A stretch of DNA of 9,920 nucleotides, taken from NCBI GenBank assembly GCA_903952805.1, contig CAJBHN010000672.1, positions 1-9,920 of the forward strand, in the 5' to 3' direction. The notes below the pieces were generated by a model, which did not search any database, was not told the origin of the DNA, and saw nothing but the letters and a program-made list of their open reading frames with translations. The DNA comes from an uncultured Myxococcales bacterium (GTDB lineage Bacteria; Myxococcota; UBA727; VGSZ01). Below are positions 1 through 9,920 of the stretch, in pieces; the stretch's first letter is position 1, and each line of letters opens with the position of its first letter. Made by a program: the position numbers and the translations under genes.

Positions 1-155
1 CCATCGTCCAGGGTGTGGGGGTGTTGGCGGTGTTCGCCGGGCCAGCGTGGGCCCTGCTCATCGACGGCCGTCGGCGGGGTCCCGGTGACATCGTCGCTGG
101 TACCGTCGCCGTCCGCGCCGCCTCCGTGGTCGCCATCGCTGGTCCCCGGGCGTGA
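1..155 (+). CDS. RDD-family-like membrane protein, C-terminal fragment
   Basis: This is the 3' end of a gene that enters from the left edge; the first whole codon is at 3 and the stop is TGA at 153-155. Fifty codons are visible. They read as a hydrophobic stretch (GVGVLAVFAGPAWALLID) followed by GRRRGPGDIVAGTVAVRA. Inference: this matches the end of RDD-family membrane proteins, where a last membrane helix is followed by a basic patch and a GD-x-x-AGT-x-V element. RDD proteins are small inner-membrane proteins of mostly unknown or transport-related function. The stop overlaps the GTG start of the next gene (GTGA), so the two are probably co-transcribed and translationally coupled. An alternative frame with a GTG at 13 gives an arginine/serine/proline-rich product and is a shadow. 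The family call rests on about 20 residues and is moderate; that this frame is coding is more certain because of the junction. Confidence 0.6.
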   Translation, partial: IVQGVGVLAVFAGPAWALLIDGRRRGPGDIVAGTVAVRAASVVAIAGPRA

Positions 156-2617
156 ACGGCGATCCGCTGCTGCGGCTGCTGGCCCAGCACGACCCGGACG
201 GGGGCAGGCTGTCGTTGTCGTCGTCAACGATGGATGAACTGGTGGAGCGCATCGTGCTGCTGGGTGGCAGCAGCGACACCTGCGCGCAGGAGCTTGGCAT
301 CGTCGACGAGCCTGCCGCGCTGCGCCTGCTTGGTCAGGCCCATCAGCTCGACGTCGCCGACCGCGCTGCCATCCAGTTGCTCCGACCGGGCATCGGCGAT
401 GCCTTGACGATGACGTTGCGACAGGTGCTGCCTCGCAAGCTCGCCACCACGCACGGGATTTGTCCGCTGCACCTGACGGGGCGTCGCTGTACGGTGCTGG
501 TCAAGCCCAACGACGACCCCCTGGCCACCGCCGCCGTGCTCGAGGAGCTGGGCTTTGCGTTGTCGTTGACGCTGCGGCCCTTGATCACGACCGAGGCGCT
601 GTGGGCCCAGGCGACCGAGTGGGTCTATGGCACGCCGGTGCTGCCGCGCTTGTCGACGGTGCTGTCGCCGACCACCGTCGACGTCGACCTTGGTGTCGAT
701 CTTGGTGTCGATCTCAATGGCGACGTCAACCTGGGGAGCAGCGACGACAGCGGCTGGGTCGCCATTTCCCCGGCGGAGGCCGGCGCCACGCCGGCCCCTG
801 TGCTCCCCGGCGGCGACGACACCAGCGGCTGGCACCTGGCCCGCGCCGGCCAGGTCGTGCTGCCGTCGCCTTCGACCACGGCCATCGCCCCTGTCGTCTT
901 CGCGGCTGTCGTCCCCGTCGTTCCCGTCGTACCCGTCGTCCCCGTCGTCGCCGCGACTGTCGTCCCTGACGTCCCTGTCGACGTCGCCGCCGCCCGCCTC
1001 GCTCGTCGTCGTCAAAAGGTCTTGTGGAGCGTCGACGACGCCATTGCCGAGCTGGCCCTGTGTCGGACTCGCGACGAGCTGCTGGATGTCACGCTGCGCT
1101 TCGCCTATCGGCGTCTGCACACGGCGGCCATCTTTATTCGCTTGAGCCAGGGGCTGTCCTGCTTCGACGTGCTCGATCCCCTGCTCGACGGGCATGATCT
1201 CAAGGGCACCGTCATCGCCGTGGACGACAGTCACGCGCTGGGCCGCGCGGTGTCCCTTCGGAGCCCATCGCTGGGCCCCGTCGACGCCCATGACCCCTTG
1301 TGTCGCCTGCTGGGGCGACAACCCCGGTCAGTGCTGGTGGTGCCCATTGTCTTTGGGCAGAGGGTCATCGGCGCCATCGTTGGTGACAACGACGACACGC
1401 CCATTTCCCCGTCATTGATGGGCGATGTGCTGCGACTGCAGCCCGCCCTGCAGCGGGGCTTGACCGCCCTCGTCGTCAGCGCTCGCCAGCCGGGCCCCGA
1501 GTCGGTCGCGCCCGTCGTCGCGCCCGCCGTTGCGCCCGTCGTTGCGCCCGTCGTTGCGCCCGTCGTCGCGCCCGTCGTTGCGCCCGTCGTTGCGCCCGTC
1601 GTCGCGCCCGCGCCGGTCGTGTTGCCCCCGGTGGCGCAAGCGCCGTCGTCGACCGCGTCGTCGAGCCTGATCCCGCGGACGTCCTCGGTGACCGTGGCAC
1701 CTTCGCCCGGGGCCCACGCCAAAGAGGCCCTGCTGCAGGCCACCTGGCGCGCCTGGTTGGCGGTGCCGGTCGACGACGAGATGGCCGCCCTGGTCGCCAC
1801 CCTCGATGGGCCGGGCGAGGGGGCCATCGCAGCAGCCCAGCGGGTGTTGGCGTCGGGCTTGTCGGCCATGCCGGCGATGGCGCGAGCGTTCCCCGGGGGC
1901 GCAGGCGTCGTCGACGACGGCCGGATCGTGCTCAGCCAGGCGCTGCTGCAGAGCCCGTACTTCGACCTGCTGCAGCGCCTGGGTCCAGACCGGGCGGCTC
2001 CCATCGTGGTGGGTGCTTTAGACGACCCCGACCGCCGTCGCCGCTGTGCCGCCGTCGTGGCGGCCCGTCATTTCGGCCTGGCCGCCGCCGTGCCGGCCCT
2101 GGGTCGTCGGCTGTTTGACGCCGAGCCGGCCATCGCTTCGCTCGCCATCGACGCCGTCAGCCAGCTCAAGGGGGCCCCCGGGTATGACGCCCTGTGTGTG
2201 CGCCTGCGCGACCTGTGCAAGCGCGGACACGAGCACGAGCGCCGTCACGCCATGCGGGCGGTGGCGGCCCTCAGGGACATCGAGGCTGTGGCGGTCCTGC
2301 TTGACCTCGTGGGCGCCCGACCCAGGGAACTCGCCGAAGATGCCCGCCTCGCGCTGGTGGAGCTCACGCGCCAGGATTTCGGCACCGCCGAGCGTCGCTG
2401 GCGCGCCTGGTACACCGAGCACCAGCATGAGCCCCGTCGTCGTTGGCTGTTGGACGCCCTCATGCACCGCGATCTTTCGGTTCGCACCGCCGCCGCGGAT
2501 GACCTGGCCGAAGACGGCATCGCCTTGCTCGGCTTTCACCCCGGCGACGCCCCCGCCGACCGCCATGAGGCCTTGATCCGCTTGTGTGCGGGCCTCGGAG
2601 AGCGCGTGCCCTCATGA
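152..2617 (+). CDS. GspE-N-like / GAF-like / HEAT-repeat protein, no ATPase domain
   Basis: An 821-residue soluble protein starting at GTG 152, the only start after the in-frame stop at 86-88 that sits at the junction with the upstream gene. Residues ~25-160 resemble the N-terminal domain of type II secretion/type IV pilus assembly ATPases (GspE/PilB/MshE): a helical part ending GIVDEPAALRLLGQAHQLDV, then the strand-rich part with LPRKLATTHGICPLHLTGRR and a final ATEWVYG. The ATPase core with Walker A and B is absent. A repeat-rich linker follows (residues ~175-290), then a GAF-like domain (~294-446, including SVLVVPIVFGQRVIGAIVG), a second Val-Ala-Pro linker (~453-500), and HEAT-like helical pairs (~600-815, for example DPDRRRRCAAVVAARHFG). 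Inference: a ligand-sensing and protein-binding scaffold, perhaps linked to secretion, pili or c-di-GMP. The canonical RLG nucleotide-binding residues of MshE-type domains are not evident. The downstream methyltransferase overlaps it by four bases. Confidence 0.85.
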   Translation: MNGDPLLRLLAQHDPDGGRLSLSSSTMDELVERIVLLGGSSDTCAQELGIVDEPAALRLLGQAHQLDVADRAAIQLLRPGIGDALTMTLRQVLPRKLATTHGICPLHLTGRRCTVLVKPNDDPLATAAVLEELGFALSLTLRPLITTEALWAQATEWVYGTPVLPRLSTVLSPTTVDVDLGVDLGVDLNGDVNLGSSDDSGWVAISPAEAGATPAPVLPGGDDTSGWHLARAGQVVLPSPSTTAIAPVVFAAVVPVVPVVPVVPVVAATVVPDVPVDVAAARLARRRQKVLWSVDDAIAELALCRTRDELLDVTLRFAYRRLHTAAIFIRLSQGLSCFDVLDPLLDGHDLKGTVIAVDDSHALGRAVSLRSPSLGPVDAHDPLCRLLGRQPRSVLVVPIVFGQRVIGAIVGDNDDTPISPSLMGDVLRLQPALQRGLTALVVSARQPGPESVAPVVAPAVAPVVAPVVAPVVAPVVAPVVAPVVAPAPVVLPPVAQAPSSTASSSLIPRTSSVTVAPSPGAHAKEALLQATWRAWLAVPVDDEMAALVATLDGPGEGAIAAAQRVLASGLSAMPAMARAFPGGAGVVDDGRIVLSQALLQSPYFDLLQRLGPDRAAPIVVGALDDPDRRRRCAAVVAARHFGLAAAVPALGRRLFDAEPAIASLAIDAVSQLKGAPGYDALCVRLRDLCKRGHEHERRHAMRAVAALRDIEAVAVLLDLVGARPRELAEDARLALVELTRQDFGTAERRWRAWYTEHQHEPRRRWLLDALMHRDLSVRTAAADDLAEDGIALLGFHPGDAPADRHEALIRLCAGLGERVPS
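683..718. repeat. 12-base tandem repeat, 3 copies, in frame
   Basis: Three consecutive units of the form GTCGA(C/T)CTTGGT lie at 683, 695 and 707, the last diverging at its 3' end. They encode V-D-L-G repeated, inside the linker after the GspE-N-like domain. The unit is four codons, so copy-number change keeps the frame. Confidence 0.8.
908..949. repeat. 9-base tandem repeat encoding Val-Val-Pro
   Basis: Four units of GTCGTNCCC (908-943) followed by a GTCGTC remnant encode V-V-P repeats just before the GAF-like domain of the GspE-N/GAF/HEAT protein. Units differ only at the third base of the second Val codon (C, T, A, C). Confidence 0.85.
1508..1603. repeat. 12-base tandem repeat, 8 copies, encoding Ala-Pro-Val-Val
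   Basis: Eight back-to-back units of GCGCCCGTCGT(T/C), starting at 1508 and every 12 bases after, encode A-P-V-V repeats between the GAF-like domain and the HEAT-like region. The second unit has GCC for GTC (Ala for Val). Near identity at synonymous positions indicates recent expansion of the DNA rather than only selection on the protein. It probably forms an extended, flexible linker. Confidence 0.9.
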
Positions 2618-3420
2618 CGATGAAGCCCATCAAGCTCGCGCGCCCCACCACCCCGGCCGACGACATCGTCGTGGTCCGCACCAGCAGCACCGACGTTGCT
2701 GTCGACGCTGCTGTCGACGCTGCTGTCGACGCTGCTGTCGACGTTGCTGTCGACGTTGCTGTCGACGTTGCTGTCGAGGAGCGTCCGTTGCGGGCTCGCT
2801 TCGTCGTGCTCGACGATGGGCCCAGTCCACCGACCGGCGTCGTCGTCTACGAGGCCAAAGACCCCGGCCAGGCCGTCGACACCGCCATCGCCCGCGGCGA
2901 CCCGGCCCCCTATGGGGCCGTCTTGTGGGACAGCGCCACCGCCCTCGCTCGCCGTCTGTTTCGCGCCGAGCTACAGGGTCGGCGGGTGCTGGAGCTCGGC
3001 TGTGGCTGCGGCCTCGTCGGCGTCGTCTGCGCCACCCGTGGGGCGCTCGTGCTGTGCACCGACGTCGACGTCCACACCTTGGTGGCCACCCGCCGCGCTG
3101 CGACCGACGCCGCCGTCGCCGACCGCTTGAGCACGGCCGTGTTTGACCTGTGCGGTGCGGCGCCCCTGCCCCTCGTCGACGCTGCTCCCGCCACCGACGT
3201 CATCATCGCCGATGTTCTGTACGAGCCCATGTTGGCCGCCGCCGCCGCCCGCCGCACGTTGGAGGCGCTGGCCATGGGCGCCCGGGTCTTCATCGGCGAC
3301 CCCGACCGTGCCGGTCGACAGACCTTCCTGCGCGTGCTGCGCGAGGCCGGCGTGGGTGGTGAGCTTGGCCCGACCTTTGACGACTGCGTCTGCGTCCTGC
3401 AGCCCATCGGCGGCGGCTGA
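2614..3420 (+). CDS. Class I SAM-dependent methyltransferase, METTL21/ETFB-lysine type
   Basis: A 268-residue protein with start ATG 2614, which overlaps the previous stop (ATGA); a GTG at 2584 in the same frame is less likely because it would overlap by 34 bases. GGAGAG at 2597-2602 is a weak, distant ribosome site. After a repeat-bearing acidic tail (residues 27-54) comes YGAVLWDSATALARRL (100-115), then SAM-binding motif I ELGCGCG (127-133), an acidic post-I segment TDVDVHTL (~149-156), and ADVLYE with D200-V-L-Y203. The W-D-S-x-x-L-A element, the ELGCGCGLVGV form of motif I and the D-x-x-Y tetrad are typical of the Methyltransf_16/METTL21 and COG3897 (ETF-beta lysine methyltransferase) proteins, so protein lysine is the most probable substrate (inference). 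Residue 105 is the Trp. The target is unknown; products of the same operon are candidates. Its stop overlaps the next start by one base. Confidence 0.85.
   Translation: MTMKPIKLARPTTPADDIVVVRTSSTDVAVDAAVDAAVDAAVDVAVDVAVDVAVEERPLRARFVVLDDGPSPPTGVVVYEAKDPGQAVDTAIARGDPAPYGAVLWDSATALARRLFRAELQGRRVLELGCGCGLVGVVCATRGALVLCTDVDVHTLVATRRAATDAAVADRLSTAVFDLCGAAPLPLVDAAPATDVIIADVLYEPMLAAAAARRTLEALAMGARVFIGDPDRAGRQTFLRVLREAGVGGELGPTFDDCVCVLQPIGGG
2692..2775. repeat. 12-base tandem repeat, 7 copies, encoding Asp-Val/Ala-Ala-Val
   Basis: Seven exact-length units of GACG(T/C)TGCTGTC run from 2692 to 2775 in frame with the methyltransferase (residues 27-54). The only variable base gives the order T, C, C, C, T, T, T, so like units are clustered, which suggests stepwise duplication. 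The encoded tract alternates acidic and small hydrophobic residues ahead of the catalytic domain. Confidence 0.92.
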
Positions 3421-4088
3421 TGGCGATGATGTCGTCGGTGCCCATCGCGCCTCCGCCGCAGGTCCGGGTCATCCCCACGCTGCTGGCGTCGCTGCTGGCC
3501 ATCGCTCTCTTCGTGGTGGGCTTGAGCGTCGCGGCCCGCCTCACCGCCGACGACGCGGACATGACGGGGCTGGGTGCCGACGACGCTGCCGACGACGCTG
3601 CCGACGACGATGCTGACGACGATGCTGACGTGGTCGCTGCCGACGACGCTGCCGGCGTGGTCGATGCCGGCGTGGTCGATGCCGGCGTGGTGGTCACTGT
3701 TGACGTTGGTCCCGATGCCGGCCCCGAGCCCCAGGAGCCTCCCACCGTCGAAGGGCCTCCCTACGACGTCCATGCCGTCGCCGTTGTCGCCGCCGCGCTC
3801 GTGCAGGACTGCGCCCGCGACGCCTTGCGCTGGGACCCATCCCTCGGCGGTCCCTTCACGTTGAAGGTCACGCTGCCGGCCATCGACAGCGCCGATCAAC
3901 GCCCCATCGTCCAGGCTGACGGCCTGCGCTCGCCGGTGTTGCAGGGCTGCCTGGAGCGCCGCCAGGGCGGATTGGCGTTGCCAGGGGCGGCCACGGGGGT
4001 GCTGGTGCGGCAGATGGTGACAGCGAGGGCGGCGCTGCTGTCCGACGGCACCATCGGCGTTTCCGACGAAGCGGTGTTGGCCCCGTGA
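3420..4088 (+). CDS. Single-pass membrane protein with AgmX/PglI-like C-terminal domain
   Basis: A 222-residue protein. The start ATG at 3420 shares its A with the stop of the methyltransferase (TGATG), indicating coupled translation; ATGs at 3426 and 3429 are possible alternatives. Residues 17-39 form one hydrophobic membrane segment (LLASLLAIALFVVGLSVAA). A low-complexity Asp/Ala/Val linker follows (~45-100). The C-terminal domain (~115-222) has VQDCARDALRWDPSLGG with Cys131, a strand carrying LKVTLPAIDSADQRPIVQADGL, and Cys177 in LQGCLE. This pattern of two cysteines about 46 residues apart, with a G-x-(F/V)-x-(L/V)-K-V strand and a nonpolar P at the end, resembles the AgmX/PglI C-terminal domain common in myxobacterial gliding and TonB-like proteins. 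Inference: an inner-membrane anchor with a periplasmic domain, possibly disulfide-bonded. The similarity is seen by eye and the role is not established. Confidence 0.75.
   Translation: MAMMSSVPIAPPPQVRVIPTLLASLLAIALFVVGLSVAARLTADDADMTGLGADDAADDAADDDADDDADVVAADDAAGVVDAGVVDAGVVVTVDVGPDAGPEPQEPPTVEGPPYDVHAVAVVAAALVQDCARDALRWDPSLGGPFTLKVTLPAIDSADQRPIVQADGLRSPVLQGCLERRQGGLALPGAATGVLVRQMVTARAALLSDGTIGVSDEAVLAP
3576..3692. repeat. Compound in-frame repeats encoding acidic linker
   Basis: Two tandem families sit side by side in the linker of the AgmX/PglI-like membrane protein. At 3576-3623 four 12-base units of GC(C/T)GACGACG(C/A)T encode A-D-D-(A/D). At 3651-3692 near three 15-base units of GCCGGCGTGGTCGAT encode A-G-V-V-D. 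A degenerate stretch lies between. Confidence 0.85.
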
Positions 4089-4120
4089 TGGCCCACGGCA
4101 GAGTGCCGTGGGAATCCATC
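4087..4120 (+). terminator. Strong hairpin over the stop codon, possible terminator without U-tract
   Basis: A perfect 9-base-pair stem, CCCACGGCA (4092-4100) with TGCCGTGGG (4104-4112), closes a GAG loop. It can be extended by GATGG (4087-4091) pairing with CCATC (4116-4120) across a three-base AAT bulge. The stem begins on the last bases of the preceding stop codon. No run of T follows, so it is not a classical intrinsic terminator; it may still end the upstream operon or protect its 3' end. It separates the two operons. Confidence 0.45.
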
Positions 4121-4184
4121 AGAACATCAAGGAGATACAGCCAAGACCCCCATGGGTGTGGGGTGTGGTGCCGATGTCGGCGCT

Positions 4185-4253
4185 GGTGTCAGGTGGTGTC
4201 AGGTGGTGTTGACAGTGTTGACAGTTGATACTGTTAGCCGCTAGGCTGAGCGG
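4185..4253 (+). promoter_or_regulatory. Candidate promoter and MerR operator
   Basis: The 165-base gap before the MerR gene carries direct repeats: AGGTGGTGT(C/T) at 4191 and 4201, then TTGACAG at 4209 and 4218. Two exact TTGACA boxes lie at 4209-4214 and 4218-4223. The second is followed after 18 bases by TAGGCT (4242-4247), a weak -10 that would place the transcript start close to the GTG at 4254. An imperfect alternative -10, TGTTAG (4232-4237), sits 17 bases after the first box. The dyad ACAGT-TGAT-ACTGT (4221-4234) lies across the promoter. MerR-family proteins are known to bind dyads within long-spacer promoters, so autoregulation is likely (inference). The rest of the gap, 4121-4184, holds nothing that I recognise. 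Confidence 0.45.
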
Positions 4254-8926
<4,673 letters not shown>

Positions 8927-8943
8927 CGAGTTTGTGGCCCTGT

Positions 8944-8969
8944 CACGACCACCGCCAGCGGCGGTCGTG
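8944..8969 (+). terminator. Bulged hairpin between genes, weak terminator candidate
   Basis: CACGACC (8944-8950) pairs with GGTCGTG (8963-8969), and inside, GCC pairs with GGC around an AGC loop with an ACC bulge on the 5' side. It lies 18 bases after the stop of the FHA-macroglobulin gene. There is no T-tract, so termination is uncertain. Confidence 0.35.
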
Positions 8970-8970
8970 G

Positions 8971-8976
8971 CATAGT
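8971..8976 (+). promoter_or_regulatory. Possible -10 element for a leaderless start
   Basis: CATAGT matches four of six bases of the -10 consensus and sits seven bases before ATG 8984, which has no ribosome-binding site. A matching -35 is not visible, since that place is taken by the hairpin. It is weak evidence on its own. Confidence 0.2.
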
Positions 8977-8983
8977 CAGACCC

Positions 8984-9920
8984 ATGTACTCCCCCGCTGA
9001 GGTCGTCGCCTGCACCGCTGTTCATCCGCTGCCCGACGGCGAGGTCCGCCTGCTCGGGGCCGTCGATCAGGTCACGGGGGCCATGACCCGCGTCGAGATG
9101 GGTGGCAGATCGCTGCTGGTGGATTGCGGCATCGCCCAGGGCCGCGATGCGCGGCATTGGACCTTCCCCGAGGCCGCTAGCAAGGTCGACGCCATCATTT
9201 TGACCCACGGGCATCTGGACCACATCGGTTCGCTGCCCATGGTGTTGGACAGCGACTTCGACAAGCCCATCGTGGCCACCGCCGCCACCCTCGACATCGC
9301 CCGCATCTCGATGGAGGACGCGCTGAACCTGCAGCGCGCGAGCCGACGAGAGGTCGAGTGGTTTCTCAAGCGCTTTGACCACCTCGCCAAGGCGGTGCCC
9401 TACGACAAGGCCGGCATCCCCATCAACAACCTGGGTGTGAACCTGACCTTTCGCGAGGCCGGGCATATCTTGGGGTCGGCGTCGGTCGACATCGTCGGCG
9501 CCAACAGCCGGGTCATCGTCAGCGGCGACCTGGGCCGGCCGGGGTCGCCCATCTTGAAAGACGCCTTCACCGCCTGGCCCGACAGCATGCCGGTTGACGT
9601 CGTCGTCATGGAGTCCACCTACGGTTCCCGCGATCATCAGCACGGCCACGCCGACATCGAGGACAAGCTGCTGAGCGTCGTGCAGCAGGTGGTCGCGAGC
9701 ACGGGCAAGCTCTTCATCCCGGCGTTCGCCATCGGCCGTACCCAGGTGCTGTTGTGGTTCTTGAATGAACTCGTCGAGAGCAAGCGCCTGCCGCGCATTC
9801 CGGTGGCCATCGACACGCCGATGGGGCTGTTGGTGACCGAGACCTTGGCCACTCTTCCTATGATAGTCGTGGGGGAACAGGGCCGCATATGGGTCTGCCC
9901 GGGTGGCCTTCCGCGCGCAC
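8984..9920 (+). CDS. MBL-fold/beta-CASP ribonuclease (CPSF/YSH1-like), N-terminal part
   Basis: The first 312 codons of a gene that leaves the window on the right. ATG 8984 is the first start codon after the in-frame stop of the FHA-macroglobulin gene. The metallo-beta-lactamase fold is clear: VRLLGAVDQVTGAMTRVE near the N-terminus, LLVDCGIAQG, the zinc motif H75-G-H77-L-D79-H80 followed by IGSLP, His161 in EAGHILGSASV, and Asp182 in SGDLGRPG. VVMESTYGSRDH leads into the beta-CASP domain, with LFIPAFAIGRTQVLLWFLNEL and IPVAIDTPMG. These are hallmarks of COG1236-type RNA-processing exo/endonucleases (CPSF73/YSH1 relatives), which cleave RNA with two zinc ions in the cytoplasm. The RNA-specificity C-terminus lies beyond the edge. 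The last ~24 codons (from about 9851) no longer resemble the family and have poor third-position G/C. It is probably an independent transcription unit, separated from the upstream operon by a hairpin. Confidence 0.88.
   Translation, partial: MYSPAEVVACTAVHPLPDGEVRLLGAVDQVTGAMTRVEMGGRSLLVDCGIAQGRDARHWTFPEAASKVDAIILTHGHLDHIGSLPMVLDSDFDKPIVATAATLDIARISMEDALNLQRASRREVEWFLKRFDHLAKAVPYDKAGIPINNLGVNLTFREAGHILGSASVDIVGANSRVIVSGDLGRPGSPILKDAFTAWPDSMPVDVVVMESTYGSRDHQHGHADIEDKLLSVVQQVVASTGKLFIPAFAIGRTQVLLWFLNELVESKRLPRIPVAIDTPMGLLVTETLATLPMIVVGEQGRIWVCPGGLPRA

Noticed and set aside
13..237. Open frame of 74 codons at the left edge
   Set aside because: Its product is compositionally biased, and it conflicts with the RDD-like frame whose stop forms the GTGA junction at 152-155.
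1508..1603. Regular repeats considered as a CRISPR array
   Set aside because: Units are 12 bases, contiguous, without unique spacers, and in frame within a coding sequence.
2584..2613. Upstream GTG start for the methyltransferase
   Set aside because: It would overlap the preceding gene by 34 bases, and the ATG at 2614 gives the standard ATGA junction.
4121..4184. Search for a riboswitch or small RNA in the gap before the MerR gene
   Set aside because: Only G/T-rich sequence and a weak five-base-pair stem (4146-4164) are visible, with no recognised motif.
9637..9888. Minus-strand open frame of 83 codons
   Set aside because: It is antisense to the conserved beta-CASP region of the nuclease gene and has no domain of its own.

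Overview
The window is GC-rich, with nearly every third codon position G or C and several GTG starts. All genes run on the + strand. The gene families (a GspE-N/GAF/HEAT protein, an AgmX/PglI-type C-terminal domain, an FHA protein fused to macroglobulin domains) point to a myxobacterium-like member of the Myxococcota or former Deltaproteobacteria. That placement is inferred from protein style, since there is no rRNA or tRNA here.

Region 1 (1-4088) is a tightly packed operon with translational coupling at each junction. It contains the C-terminal end of an RDD-like membrane protein (stop at 155), an 821-residue protein with a GspE-N-like domain, a GAF-like domain and HEAT-like repeats (152-2617, GTGA overlap), a METTL21/ETFB-type SAM methyltransferase (2614-3420, ATGA overlap), and a single-pass membrane protein with an AgmX/PglI-like C-terminal domain (3420-4088, TGATG overlap). 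A strong hairpin without a T-tract lies over the last stop codon. No single pathway is evident. The set looks like regulatory or surface machinery.

Region 2 (4089-4253) is an intergenic promoter region with direct repeats, two TTGACA boxes and a 14-base dyad, leading into region 3.

Region 3 (4254-8926) is a two-gene operon: a MerR-type regulator with a long Pro-Ser linker, overlapping by ATGA a 1318-residue protein. The larger protein has macroglobulin-like domains, an FHA domain placed where macroglobulins carry their bait region, an Asp-rich linker, and a macroglobulin thioester domain with the motif CCEQ. It has no visible signal peptide or membrane segment. An apparently intracellular, phosphothreonine-reading, thioester-bearing macroglobulin under a dedicated MerR regulator is the most striking item in the window.

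Region 4 (8927-9920) starts with a short hairpin-bearing gap, followed by the first 312 codons of a metallo-beta-lactamase/beta-CASP ribonuclease that runs off the window edge.

A theme across the window is that each of the four complete genes of regions 1 and 3 with a variable linker, and also the N-terminal tail of the methyltransferase, carries in-frame short tandem repeats (6-, 9-, 12- or 15-base units). These encode Val-Ala-Pro, Asp-Val-Ala, Asp-Ala, Pro-Ser or Asp-Leu tracts. The last ~70 bases show a drop in G/C at third codon positions and lose the expected protein similarity.
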